Of a stretch of 40,193 nt of DNA, positions 22,069-30,701 are shown in pieces. A program made the translations under genes and the position numbers. The stretch's first letter is position 1. Each line of letters opens with the position of its first letter. Source of the stretch: Candidatus Magasanikiibacteriota bacterium (GTDB lineage: Bacteria > Patescibacteriota > Patescibacteriia > Magasanikbacterales > UBA922); the NCBI GenBank assembly GCA_016214105.1, contig JACRPD010000023.1:1-40193 (forward strand). The letters run 5' to 3'. Below the pieces are notes generated by a model. That model did not search any database. It was not told the origin of the DNA and saw only the letters and a program-made list of their open reading frames with translations.

Positions 22069-23793
22069 ATGCTCCCAGAGAAGCTATTAAACGTCCTACT
22101 GAAAGAACATTTTAAAATCAGCGGCGCTGACTTGAAATCGTATTACGCCAAAGCGCAAAAAGTAAAAAAAACGCTGGAACAGTATATATTGGACGAAAAC
22201 ATTGTTGACGAAACCGGGCTCTATACCGAAGTGGCCAAAGGCATGGCTGTGCCGTTTATTGAATTGGGCGGGAAAGAGATCAAAAAAGAGGTGCTTAATC
22301 TGGTGCCGCCGCCCTTCGCGCAAACGCATGAGATTGTCGCCTTTGACAAGAGTTCCACCGAACTCAAACTTGCCACGCTGGATCCTGATGACATCCAGAG
22401 CATTGAATTCCTGCACCGCAAGACCGGTCTCAATCCCAAGGTCTATATGACGACCCCTTCCGGCATCAGGGAAGCGCTAAGGCGCTATCACGCTGATTTG
22501 GAAAGCGATATTGCCATCACCCAGCTCACGGACGGCGAACAGGACACCGGTGATTTGAAAAAAGCGGCGCAAGAATTGCCAATTATCCATATCGTCAACA
22601 GCATTCTGGAACACGCGGTATTTGAAGAAGCGAGCGATATCCATATTGAACCAACGGAAAAAGAAATTGTTGTCCGCTACCGAGTGGATGGCCTCCTGCA
22701 TCCGGTGATGAATCTGCCCAAAGCGGTTAAAAGCGGCATTGTGGCGAGAATTAAAATTTTGGCGAATTTAAAAATTGATGAACACATGAAGCCGCAGGAT
22801 GGTCGCATCAAGATTCAAATTCAAGATGAAAAATTAGCCATGCGTGTGTCTATCATCCCGGTTTATGATGGCGAGAAAATTGTCATGCGTATTTTGCATG
22901 AAGGGCAAAAACCTCTGCCGCTTGACGCTTTGGGATTCTTACCCGGGCCAAAAAAGCTGGTTGAGGAAGCGATCAAAAAACCGCACGGCATAATTTTAGT
23001 CACCGGCCCGACTGGCTCCGGCAAAACTACCACACTCTATTCTTTGTTGGGCATTTTAAATCAGCCAAACGTAAACATTTCCACGATTGAAGACCCGATT
23101 GAATATCATGTTCAGGGCGTGAACCAAAGCCAAATAAATCCGCAGGTGGGCTTCACTTTTGCCGCCGGCTTGCGCGCATTTTTGCGCCAAGATCCGAATA
23201 TTATCATGGTTGGCGAAATCCGCGATGAAGAAACCGCGGAAATCGCCATCCACGCGGCCATGACCGGGCATCTTGTGTTATCCACTCTCCATACTAACGA
23301 TGCCCCAACCACCCTGCCCCGTCTTTTAGACATGGGCGTGCCGCCATTTTTAATTGCGTTTACCGCCAATATTATTGTGGCTCAACGACTAATCCGCAAA
23401 AATTGCGAATTTTGCAAAAAAGAATACAAGCTGGAAAAGGCGGCGGTTAACGAACTGGGAAAACTGTTTGATGTTAAAAAACTCACGTCGCTTTTTACCG
23501 ACCAAGGCATAAAACTGGACGCGAAAGAAAAAACTTTGGAAAGCATGACTTTTTACCAGGGCGAGGGCTGCCGGCGCTGCGGCAATAGCGGTCACAAAGG
23601 CCGGGTTGGCATTTATGAAGTGCTGGAAGTTGATCCGGAATTGGCGCAAAAAATCAATCAGCGCGCCACCGCGGATGTTATCAAAGAATACGCGCGCAAA
23701 AAAGGCATGCTAACCATGATGGAAGACGGACTGGTCAAAGCCAAACAAGGCATAACCACGATTGGGGAAGTATTGCGAGCGACTAGAGAATAA
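22069..23793 (+). CDS. pilB: type IV pilus assembly ATPase PilB (GspE family)
   Basis: A 574-residue secretion ATPase. An N-terminal MshEN-type domain (about 1-150) is followed by the ATPase: Walker A GPTGSGKTTT (313-322), Asp box TIEDPIEYHV, Walker B NIIMVGEIRDEET, His box GHLVLSTLHTNDA, and a C-terminal zinc ribbon CEFC...CRRC. It powers pilin polymerisation at the inner membrane. It heads a tight operon with pilC, pilM, pilN and pilO. No PilT retraction ATPase or pilin gene is in the window. Confidence 0.95.
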   Translation: MLPEKLLNVLLKEHFKISGADLKSYYAKAQKVKKTLEQYILDENIVDETGLYTEVAKGMAVPFIELGGKEIKKEVLNLVPPPFAQTHEIVAFDKSSTELKLATLDPDDIQSIEFLHRKTGLNPKVYMTTPSGIREALRRYHADLESDIAITQLTDGEQDTGDLKKAAQELPIIHIVNSILEHAVFEEASDIHIEPTEKEIVVRYRVDGLLHPVMNLPKAVKSGIVARIKILANLKIDEHMKPQDGRIKIQIQDEKLAMRVSIIPVYDGEKIVMRILHEGQKPLPLDALGFLPGPKKLVEEAIKKPHGIILVTGPTGSGKTTTLYSLLGILNQPNVNISTIEDPIEYHVQGVNQSQINPQVGFTFAAGLRAFLRQDPNIIMVGEIRDEETAEIAIHAAMTGHLVLSTLHTNDAPTTLPRLLDMGVPPFLIAFTANIIVAQRLIRKNCEFCKKEYKLEKAAVNELGKLFDVKKLTSLFTDQGIKLDAKEKTLESMTFYQGEGCRRCGNSGHKGRVGIYEVLEVDPELAQKINQRATADVIKEYARKKGMLTMMEDGLVKAKQGITTIGEVLRATRE

Positions 23794-23798
23794 AAATT

Positions 23799-24911
23799 AT
23801 GGAAAAAAACAAAAAAATATCACCCTTTGAACAAAAATTGAATGATTTTGTCACCAAATACCTGACCAGTATTCCTTTTGTGCAAAAAATGTTTTTTGTT
23901 GAGCATCTCCACACGATGATACACGCGGGACTATCGGTGGTTGAATCATTGGATGTGTTAAGCAAAGAAATCGAAAATCAAAAATTAAAACTGGTGATCG
24001 CGGCCATCAAATCAGACGTAGAAAAGGGACAAACTTTAAGCGAGGCGTTAGCAAAGCACCCAAAAGCCTTCCCACCGATTTACGTGCAGATGATCGCGGC
24101 CGGTGAAGTGGCGGGAAAACTTGAAGAATCCCTGCGCCAAGTAATGATTCAAATGCGCAAAACTCACGAGCTGATGTCCAGCATCCGCGGAGCGATGATC
24201 TATCCGTCAGTGATTATCGCGGCGATGGGCGGCATCGGCGTTATGATGGTTACCGTGGTTCTGCCGAAATTGATAACTTTATTTAACGAATTTGACGCGG
24301 AATTGCCATTAGCCACCAGAATCCTTATTATTATCACGAATTTTGCCAGCAGTCCGATAAACATGGTTCTTATTGTTATTATTGCCATCGGGGTAATCAT
24401 GTTATTCGTTTCTTCGCTGCGTAAATTCCCGAATTTCAAACGCTTTGTCCACAAAATTAATCTGCGCCTGCCGATTTTTGGGAAAATAATGAAAAAAATA
24501 AATCTGGCCAGATTTTCGCTCACGCTATCATCGCTGTTGAAAAGCACGATCCCGATAATTGACGCGGTGGAAATTACCGCCGACACTTGCGGCAATGTGA
24601 TTTATCGCGACACCATTAAACAGGCCGCTGAAAAAATAAAAACCGGCGCGCCGTTATCCGAAATTTTAAGCCAAAATCACGCGCTTTTCCCGCCGATGGT
24701 GACGGAAATGATCATGGTCGGCGAGCGCACCGGAGAAGTCCAGCAATTGCTGGATGAGTTGGCTGAATTCTACGGTAGCGAGGTTGACAAAACCATGAAG
24801 AATTTCACGGCGATTATTGAACCGGTTATTATTATTCTTTTGGGCATCGCCGTCGCTTTCATGGCCATCGCCGTGATTATGCCGATGTACTCGTTAGTGC
24901 AAAATTTTTGA
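23799..24911 (+). CDS. pilC: type IV pilus inner-membrane platform protein PilC (GspF family)
   Basis: A 370-residue polytopic protein with the two tandem T2SF domains of the family. The first has HLHTMIHAGLSVVESLDVLSK and the second RFSLTLSSLLKSTIPIIDAV. Hydrophobic spans lie near residues 140-165, 185-208 and 340-365, and the C-terminus has IEPVIIILLGIAVAFMAIAV typical of GspF/PilC. It couples the PilB motor to pilin insertion. It lies 5 bp after pilB and 3 bp before pilM. Confidence 0.94.
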   Translation: MEKNKKISPFEQKLNDFVTKYLTSIPFVQKMFFVEHLHTMIHAGLSVVESLDVLSKEIENQKLKLVIAAIKSDVEKGQTLSEALAKHPKAFPPIYVQMIAAGEVAGKLEESLRQVMIQMRKTHELMSSIRGAMIYPSVIIAAMGGIGVMMVTVVLPKLITLFNEFDAELPLATRILIIITNFASSPINMVLIVIIAIGVIMLFVSSLRKFPNFKRFVHKINLRLPIFGKIMKKINLARFSLTLSSLLKSTIPIIDAVEITADTCGNVIYRDTIKQAAEKIKTGAPLSEILSQNHALFPPMVTEMIMVGERTGEVQQLLDELAEFYGSEVDKTMKNFTAIIEPVIIILLGIAVAFMAIAVIMPMYSLVQNF

Positions 24912-24914
24912 TTT

Positions 24915-26018
24915 ATGTTCACCAACCCGTTTCCCAATGCTTTTGGCTTGGATATTGGCGATCTGTCGGTCAAACTGATTCAGCTTCGCAATCGTTCGCT
25001 GTTATACAGAGAGCCATATTATGAATTGGTGAACATAAGGAATATATCTCTGCCGCCCGGCCTGATTGTCAACGGCGAACTCCAACAGCCGGAAGAAGTG
25101 CGCCAAAGAATTGCCAAGATGTCGCGCGGAATGGCAGCCAAACAAAAGCCGGTCCGCAGTCCTTGGGTCGTAGCCGCCCTGCCGGAAACGCAAAGTTTTA
25201 TTAAAATGATCCAAATAAAAAAACCGCTGGCTGAATTGATTGACGCCGACATTCTCATTGCCGCCAAAAAACACATACCGTTTGATGAGGATAATTATTA
25301 CTTGCAGTGGCAAATCATACCAAATGGCGGCGGCCAGTCAACCACCAATGTTTTAATCGGCGCCACGCCAAAACTTATTGCTGACAGCTACACCTATTTG
25401 CTGGAAAGTCTGGGATTGGGAGTTATCGCGCTGGAAATAGAAGCATTAGCCATCACCCGCAGCATGATTACCGCGAAAAAAGCATACCTTGACGAAGCGC
25501 GGGTGATTCTGGACATCGGCGCCTCCAGATCGTGTCTGATTGTGCATGATCATGGTATAATTCAATTCAGCACCTCTCTGCCTTTTTCCGGAGAAATTAT
25601 AACCACCGCCATCGCTCAAGCGCTTCACCTGACTAACGAAGAAGCGGAGGCGATAAAATTAGAGCAGGGTCTAAATTTTAAGCAAAATCGGCGCAACAGC
25701 TGGACGGCGCTGGTAAAATTAACTGATGATTTTGTTGATTCAATAAAAAACGCGATTGACTTCTATTATTCCCACTTCCCGGAGGCCAACCGCATCACCC
25801 GCATCGTCATGTGCGGCGGCGGATCAAACTTAAAACGGCTGGATCGCATAATATCGGCCAAATTGAAAATAACGGCCCGGCCCGGCAATCCGTGGAAAAA
25901 CCTTTCCGCCACAAAAGACATCGGATTATCGCCGGAGAAAGCTATCAGCTACGCCACGGCCATTGGTTTGGGTTTGCGGGCGGCCGACAATCCATTTTTC
26001 ACTAAATACCTGATATGA
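24915..26018 (+). CDS. pilM: type IV pilus assembly protein PilM
   Basis: A 367-residue actin/FtsA-like protein. The opening AFGLDIGDLSVKLIQL is the phosphate-1 loop of the PilM fold; VILDIGASRSCLIVHDHG is phosphate 2 and VMCGGGSNLKRLDRII is the adenosine motif. PilM is cytoplasmic and binds the N-terminus of PilN, linking the motor to the periplasmic alignment complex. It overlaps pilN by 4 nt (ATGA). Confidence 0.93.
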   Translation: MFTNPFPNAFGLDIGDLSVKLIQLRNRSLLYREPYYELVNIRNISLPPGLIVNGELQQPEEVRQRIAKMSRGMAAKQKPVRSPWVVAALPETQSFIKMIQIKKPLAELIDADILIAAKKHIPFDEDNYYLQWQIIPNGGGQSTTNVLIGATPKLIADSYTYLLESLGLGVIALEIEALAITRSMITAKKAYLDEARVILDIGASRSCLIVHDHGIIQFSTSLPFSGEIITTAIAQALHLTNEEAEAIKLEQGLNFKQNRRNSWTALVKLTDDFVDSIKNAIDFYYSHFPEANRITRIVMCGGGSNLKRLDRIISAKLKITARPGNPWKNLSATKDIGLSPEKAISYATAIGLGLRAADNPFFTKYLI

Positions 26019-26542
26019 TACCCTGCCGGATTAATTTAATTTCGCCGATCAAGCGCCAACGGCTTCAAACTACTGTTCGCTTTCAATTTATCAAAAATAT
26101 ATTAGAGATTGTTTTAATTGTCACTTGCGTTATCGGTATCGCGATGCTAGGCGGCGAATGGGTATTGGGCAGTTATTTTAACGACCTGAATATAACAATT
26201 TCTTCTTTGCAAAATCGCTACGCCGAAACCAATAAAACTATTAGAACCATTAATGAAAAGCTTAAACGAATTGATTTTATTCAGAATTTATACCAGCCGG
26301 TGTCTCCGCTGTTGCCGGATATCGCCGCGGCCATGCCTGACGGCGCGAACTTAACGGCATTAAACCTGGATCTAAAAAACAAAAACCTAAGCTTAATCGG
26401 ATTCGCCGCCAACCGCGATGATTTGCTAATCCTTCAATCGCGGCTGGAAAAAATCGCGTGGATTCAAACCGTTGATATCCCGGTTGACCAGCTTACCAAA
26501 AAAGACAATATCAATTTTTCTTTTTCAGCGGCGATTAAATAA
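26015..26542 (+). CDS. pilN: type IV pilus assembly protein PilN
   Basis: A 175-residue bitopic protein. A short cytoplasmic N-terminus (MIPCRINLISPIKRQR) carries the INL-like motif that binds PilM. One transmembrane segment at about residues 26-46 is followed by a coiled-coil and a ferredoxin-like domain (ANLTALNLDLKNKNLSLIGF). Identified by order and architecture more than by strong sequence motifs. pilO follows at once. Confidence 0.85.
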   Translation: MIPCRINLISPIKRQRLQTTVRFQFIKNILEIVLIVTCVIGIAMLGGEWVLGSYFNDLNITISSLQNRYAETNKTIRTINEKLKRIDFIQNLYQPVSPLLPDIAAAMPDGANLTALNLDLKNKNLSLIGFAANRDDLLILQSRLEKIAWIQTVDIPVDQLTKKDNINFSFSAAIK

Positions 26543-26543
26543 T

Positions 26544-27152
26544 ATGCAACGCTTGACCCTTACTCAAAAAATTCTACTGACACTCGGCCTCATTGTGGCG
26601 ATTTTGCTGGCCATTTTGGGAGGCATTATTTATCCGGTGGCGCGGAAGATCTATCGTCTGCAAAAAGAAATCAACCAAGTGGAAGCGGAACTGGAAAAAC
26701 GCTATGAAAACTCGCAAAAACTCAAACGCACGGTCAAAGAAATGGACGAGATAACGAAAAACACGAATCAGCTGGCGCAGACAATGATCGCGGCCGGCGG
26801 CGAACTAAGCATGATCACTGAACTGGAAAATCTCGCGGAAAAAAATCACATAACGCAAAATCTGGAAGTGGCTTTCAAAGAAATAAAAGATGAAGCGCCG
26901 CGCGCCGCCGGAGCCTCTGGCGAAGGAGCGCCGCGCGCCGGCCTTACTAATTTTTATCTGCTGAATGTTTCTAATCAAGGTGAATTTGCCGACCATGTCC
27001 GTTATCTGTCCGAGTTGGAAAAAATGCCTTTTTATCTTATCACTGACAATATAAAATGGGAAAAAAGAAAAGAAGACAAGACCGGGAAATCCACCATCAG
27101 CTTAAATTTTAGCGGCATTATTTATGTTGACCCGACATCCATCAAAAAATAA
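26544..27152 (+). CDS. pilO: PilO-like pilus assembly protein with GC-rich in-frame insertion
   Basis: A 202-residue bitopic protein: an N-terminal transmembrane segment (about 8-30), a coiled coil (KEINQVEAELEKRYENSQKL) and a C-terminal alpha/beta domain, the layout of PilO. Residues about 117-133 (APRAAGASGEGAPRAGL) are encoded by a very GC-rich stretch at 26892-26940 with a 15-bp direct repeat, unlike the surrounding codons, and look inserted. ATG 26544 is chosen because it follows the pilN stop by 1 bp. PilO pairs with PilN in the alignment complex. Confidence 0.82.
   Translation: MQRLTLTQKILLTLGLIVAILLAILGGIIYPVARKIYRLQKEINQVEAELEKRYENSQKLKRTVKEMDEITKNTNQLAQTMIAAGGELSMITELENLAEKNHITQNLEVAFKEIKDEAPRAAGASGEGAPRAGLTNFYLLNVSNQGEFADHVRYLSELEKMPFYLITDNIKWEKRKEDKTGKSTISLNFSGIIYVDPTSIKK
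26892..26940. repeat. GC-rich direct repeat in the pilO-like gene
   Basis: The word AGCGCCGCGCGCCG occurs twice (26894-26907 and 26927-26940), 19 bp apart, around GAGCCTCTGGCGAAG. The stretch is roughly three-quarters G+C in an otherwise much less GC-rich gene. Confidence 0.7.
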
Positions 27153-27465
27153 ACGTGTGATTTTGCTGGCGGAATATAAAGAATATGAACGCTTGCATCT
27201 AATCAGTATTGCCGCGGCGATATTAATCGCCATCGGCGTTGGTGTTACCTTGTTTTTCCTCTACACCAACATCTACCAATCTATCAGCAAAACCCGCGAA
27301 GTTCTTCTCACCGACCCCGCCTTGAACGTGGAAACGATTGATTTTAACAAATATGATAAAGTGATGGCGGCCCGGGAGAAAAAAATCAACGCGGAGACGC
27401 CAGCAATAACGCGCGACCCGTTTGTATTTGTCGCCAAGCCAAACGCGACTTCCACCAAGCAATGA
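27124..27465 (+). CDS. small bitopic protein in the PilP position of the pilus operon
   Basis: A 113-residue protein with one transmembrane segment (about residues 26-48) and a short polar extracytoplasmic tail ending in PAITRDPFVFVAKPNATSTKQ. The RDPF motif near the C-terminus recalls the start of PilP-type or GspC-type domains, but the rest of a PilP beta domain is absent. It overlaps pilO by 29 nt if ATG 27124 is used; GTG 27157 (102 residues) is the alternative and avoids the overlap. Its position after pilM-N-O suggests a reduced alignment-complex partner. Confidence 0.65.
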   Translation: MLTRHPSKNKRVILLAEYKEYERLHLISIAAAILIAIGVGVTLFFLYTNIYQSISKTREVLLTDPALNVETIDFNKYDKVMAAREKKINAETPAITRDPFVFVAKPNATSTKQ

Positions 27466-27469
27466 AGCT

Positions 27470-28621
27470 ATGAAGTATTTGTTCCAGCTCGGGCATCAAC
27501 CGCAAATTTCCGCCGCTGAAATAACAGCGGTTTTGTCACTTAAACATCCAAACATCAAAACACTTGCGCACTTGCGCACTTGCGCACTGAAACATCAAGA
27601 GGCTTTCTTAATTTTAGAAATAGACCAACAGTTAAATTGCGCAGATTTGATTGGAACCCTTGGCGGGACGATAAAAATCGCGCGGCAAATTGAAACGAGC
27701 ATTCCCGCGCATCTTAATCAAACCCAGCCGACCGGCAAAATCATTTTTTCTCTGCCGGACAAAACGCTGGCAATAAAAATTAAGAAAGAATTAAAGCAAT
27801 CCGGACGTTCGGTGCGTTATATTGAACCAAAAAATACCGCGACGATTTTGCATAACAATTTGGTTGAACTTGGCGGCGACCTGACAATCATCAATAACGA
27901 AATTTTCGCGACAGAAGCTATCCAGCCGTTTGAAGAATTCAGCCAACGCGATTATGGCCGACCAGGCAGTGATGACAGAAGCGGAATGCTGCCGCCTAAA
28001 CTGGCGCGTATTTTGATCAACTTGTCGCAAACGCCGAAAGACGCGACCCTTCTTGACCCATTCTGCGGCTCCGGCACTATCCTTACCGAAGCCTCAACGC
28101 TGGGCTATACAAATTTAATCGGTTCCGACATCAGCGAAAAAGCGATTAAAAATACTAAAGAAAATTTAGACTGGCTCGCCAAACAATTTAACAATTTAAC
28201 AATTCAACAATCATCAACTACTAAACTATTCCAAAGCGATGCCGCCAAATTATCAAATAAACTCCAACCACACTCTATTAACACCATCATTACCGAACCC
28301 CTCCTCGGCAAGCCGCTGACTGGCAGGGAAAATAAAGAACAATTGCGCTCCCAAGCCGACGAGTTGGCAAAATTATACATTGATTCTTTTAAAGCGTTCG
28401 CTAAAATTCTAAAACCTGACGGCGTGGTATTGTTTATCATTCCAAAATTCAAATTTAAAAACGAGTGGGTGGAGATTACTTGCGTGGAAGAAATAAAAAA
28501 GACCGGCTTTGCGGCCGTTCCATTTGAAATACTCGGCAGTTCACCTGTTGAGCATCTCGCCTACCACCGTCCCAATCAACATTTGGCGAGGACGATTTGG
28601 CGGTTTGTAAAAAATAGATAG
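27470..28621 (+). CDS. Trm11/THUMP-type RNA (guanine-N2) methyltransferase-like protein
   Basis: A 383-residue protein with an N-terminal THUMP-like region and a C-terminal Rossmann methyltransferase. Motif I is DPFCGSGTILTEAS and the preceding FSQRDYGRPGSDDRSGMLPPKLARILINL is typical of the Trm11 / Trm-G10 family. The catalytic motif IV, usually DPPYG, reads TEPLLGKPL, so activity may differ. Two tandem-repeat segments are in frame: residues about 32-41 (LAHLRTCAL) and 239-249 (KQFNNLTIQQ). ATG 27470 is 5 bp after the preceding stop. It likely methylates a tRNA guanine; the target is unknown. Confidence 0.78.
   Translation: MKYLFQLGHQPQISAAEITAVLSLKHPNIKTLAHLRTCALKHQEAFLILEIDQQLNCADLIGTLGGTIKIARQIETSIPAHLNQTQPTGKIIFSLPDKTLAIKIKKELKQSGRSVRYIEPKNTATILHNNLVELGGDLTIINNEIFATEAIQPFEEFSQRDYGRPGSDDRSGMLPPKLARILINLSQTPKDATLLDPFCGSGTILTEASTLGYTNLIGSDISEKAIKNTKENLDWLAKQFNNLTIQQSSTTKLFQSDAAKLSNKLQPHSINTIITEPLLGKPLTGRENKEQLRSQADELAKLYIDSFKAFAKILKPDGVVLFIIPKFKFKNEWVEITCVEEIKKTGFAAVPFEILGSSPVEHLAYHRPNQHLARTIWRFVKNR
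27561..27590. repeat. CACTTGCG tandem units inside the Trm11-like gene
   Basis: Three degenerate tandem units of CACTTGCG, in frame, near the N-terminal THUMP-like region. Confidence 0.75.
28186..28216. repeat. ACAATTTA tandem units inside the Trm11-like gene
   Basis: Tandem CAATTTAA / CAATTCAA units encoding QFNNLTIQQ. The same unit occurs at three places in the wzy-like gene. Confidence 0.8.
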
Positions 28622-28629
28622 ATTTTGGT

Positions 28630-28693
28630 CCCCTCTCCTCCTGCCTCCCCGTTCGGCTGAGCGCTCACGACGAAGCCCTACGAGGGGGAGGAA
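28630..28693. repeat. CCCCTCTCC palindrome, copy D (long, compound)
   Basis: CCCCTCTCCTCC at 28630-28641 pairs with GGGGGAGG at 28684-28691, with a nested GGCTGAGCGCTCACGACG segment between. The right arm is followed by a TTTTTT run, so it can act as terminator of the Trm11-like gene. It lies between two convergent genes. Confidence 0.75.
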
Positions 28694-28702
28694 TTTTTTC
28701 TC

Positions 28703-30556
28703 TTAAAGATACACTCTCTCCACCTTCACCCCGGTATAATAATACTTCAATAATTCCTCAAAGCTCAAACCCTCTTTATCCGCGCGGATCGCCGCGTCGC
28801 GCTGGCTCATGCCCACGCCATGGCCCTTTTTTGTTCTGCCGCTATCATACCCGGTCTTGACCGGTTGCAGCCATGGCTTATCAGTCCCACCCCACACACT
28901 CTTCCAGCTTTTGGTCCAGCCGTTGCTGTTGCCAAAATACGGCGTAGTAACAATTTCATTATTATAAGTAACCATAATACCGCGTGTGTCTTTGGCCGCC
29001 TGCGCCACGTTGCTCATCGCCATTTCTGAATCATAACCCAAATAAAGCTGGTCATAGGTGTTTGCTATTACATCAAAAAATGGATATTTGCCTCTATTGA
29101 AATAAGCGTAATTGCGCGCCGCCACTATATTGGCTTTAATAAACTCAATCGGCACCTTGTTGCTTGTTTCCGCCAAGCCGGCGACATAATCTTCAAGAAG
29201 CAAGTCATTTACTACATAGAATTTGCCGTCCACTTCACCACGGCGAAACTCAACCGCGCCGCGATAATGATTATGATCTCCGGCTGTTACCCATTTGGCC
29301 GCGCGTTTCAAATTAAAAACTGTGAATACCGCGTGCTGATCAGACTGCGGCGATAATCGGACATACTGCGGCGAAGAAAATTCCAAACCGCCGCCGTCAA
29401 AACTGTATTCACCGTCTTTATAGCGTAAAATCGCGATTTTGTTCTTTGGCAACACCCCTTTTGTCTCTCCGTCAACGGAAATAATATAATCGTCATTAGC
29501 AGACATGAATTGCATATGCGCATCATCGTCTAAATTGATGCCGACTCTCAACCGCGGCTCCTCGGTCAAACGCGGAACAAATGCCTCAACCGCTTCGGAA
29601 AAAATTGGCGTCTGGTAATTTTCTGGCGCGTCTTCTATCACTTCCACCGGAACCTCCACTTCAATCTCTTTCAATTCATTGCCATCAACTTCAACCAAAA
29701 ACTTCGCGACATAATTTCCTTTTTTAGCCGGCGTGCGAAAATTAAATGTCAAACGCAGAAAACCATCCGGCGTCACGCTTTCTTCTCCGCTCAACGCTGT
29801 TTGCGCGTCCGTCCATGTCGCGTCGGCAAAACTTGGCCCCCCCAAGCTTGCCACGGTCGCCGGTTCAACAAATTTAACCTTGTACTTTTGCCAAACCGCC
29901 GCACCTTTATTCATTAAAGTCAAAATCTGTTTAATTTTTTCGCCGCCGACAGCCGCCACTTGCTTCTTGCCCAATCCAACTCGTTTTGCCTGATATTCAC
30001 TATTGCTGATTTTTTCTTTAACGACGAAATCGTTGCCGGCCGGCTCTGACACCGCTGGTTTTGGCCTTTCAATCACTTTAATTTTCAAGAAAAAATAACC
30101 GCCTTTCACCCAAGAATAATTTTCCGCGGCTAAATAAAATTTTTCCAAGTACTCACCGATTTTCTCCGGCGCTTTTAATGCAATCGCTAATTCTCCGATT
30201 TCATTCGGCGATACTTTGCCAGAAATTTTAGCTGTCTGTTTGCCGCTCAACCAGTCAGAGCCCTTAAAAACTGAAACGCGGTTTCGCGAATCCATGGTAT
30301 AAGCGGAAATAAAACGGCTGCCTGATGAATTCCAAGCAACAGCGCCGATATTCTTAAATTTTAATTTAATCGTTGTGGTTTCTCCAGCGGTAATTGTAAT
30401 TGGGTCGCTGATTGACTGCGACACAAATTTTGCCGCGTATGCCTCATCTTTTATTTTTACTTCCGGTTCAGCGGCTTTAGCTGTGTTGAGCCAAAAAAAC
30501 GAATAAAACGCGGTTATAATAACCAAAAATAGGAGTTTTCGTTTGTCACTTTTCAT
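28703..30556 (-). CDS. secreted SpoIID/LytB-domain protein
   Basis: A 617-residue exported protein. A signal peptide (residues 1-28, ending TAKA-AE) is followed by two immunoglobulin-like beta domains (about 40-170 and 185-320, each with an N-x-G-x-A-V-W motif: FKNIGAVAWN and LMNKGAAVWQ). The C-terminal SpoIID domain has LLEDYVAGLAETSNKVP with the putative catalytic Glu, KANIVAARNYA, a D-x4-Q-x-Y-x-G motif (DQLYLGYDSEM), TPYFGNSNGWT and GHGVGMSQRDA. SpoIID family members are lytic transglycosylases acting on denuded glycan. Residues about 235-244 (VASLGGPSFA) come from a near-palindrome. ATG 30556 is chosen for the signal peptide. Confidence 0.85.
   Translation of the reverse strand: MKSDKRKLLFLVIITAFYSFFWLNTAKAAEPEVKIKDEAYAAKFVSQSISDPITITAGETTTIKLKFKNIGAVAWNSSGSRFISAYTMDSRNRVSVFKGSDWLSGKQTAKISGKVSPNEIGELAIALKAPEKIGEYLEKFYLAAENYSWVKGGYFFLKIKVIERPKPAVSEPAGNDFVVKEKISNSEYQAKRVGLGKKQVAAVGGEKIKQILTLMNKGAAVWQKYKVKFVEPATVASLGGPSFADATWTDAQTALSGEESVTPDGFLRLTFNFRTPAKKGNYVAKFLVEVDGNELKEIEVEVPVEVIEDAPENYQTPIFSEAVEAFVPRLTEEPRLRVGINLDDDAHMQFMSANDDYIISVDGETKGVLPKNKIAILRYKDGEYSFDGGGLEFSSPQYVRLSPQSDQHAVFTVFNLKRAAKWVTAGDHNHYRGAVEFRRGEVDGKFYVVNDLLLEDYVAGLAETSNKVPIEFIKANIVAARNYAYFNRGKYPFFDVIANTYDQLYLGYDSEMAMSNVAQAAKDTRGIMVTYNNEIVTTPYFGNSNGWTKSWKSVWGGTDKPWLQPVKTGYDSGRTKKGHGVGMSQRDAAIRADKEGLSFEELLKYYYTGVKVERVYL
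29825..29852. repeat. GGCAAGCTTGG / CCAAGTTTTGCC palindrome in the SpoIID-domain gene
   Basis: Arms GGCAAAACTTGG (29825-29836) and CCAAGCTTGCC (29842-29852) around a C-run, in frame, encoding ASLGGPSFAD within the second beta domain. Confidence 0.6.
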
Positions 30557-30565
30557 AGTAAGATA

Positions 30566-30594
30566 ATTATAGCAAAAAACCAATAAACCAACAA
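30566..30594 (-). promoter_or_regulatory. promoter of the SpoIID-domain gene
   Basis: Minus strand TTGTTG (30594-30589) and TATAAT (30571-30566) with 17-bp spacing, close to the start codon at 30556, which implies a nearly leaderless mRNA. Confidence 0.6.
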
Positions 30595-30641
30595 TCCAGG
30601 TGGTTGATTTTAAAGTGGAAAAATGATAATATTTAAAGACA

Positions 30642-30686
30642 GTGAACCACCTCACCCCTGCCCCCTCTCCTTCTAAAGGAGAGGGG
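30642..30686. repeat. CCCCTCTCC/GGAGAGGGG palindrome, copy E
   Basis: AGTGAACCACCTCACCCCTG followed by CCCCCTCTCCTT and AAAGGAGAGGGG. It shares its flank with copy B. In one frame it translates to LTPAPSPSKGEG, which would give a false N-terminal extension to the flippase. It precedes the flippase start by 16 bp. Confidence 0.9.
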
Positions 30687-30701
30687 AACTTCATCCCACC
30701 T

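Noticed and set aside
30642..30701. N-terminal extension of the flippase (NHLTPAPSPSKGEG)
   Set aside because: This is the translation of the dispersed CCCCTCTCC palindrome; the family start is at 30702.
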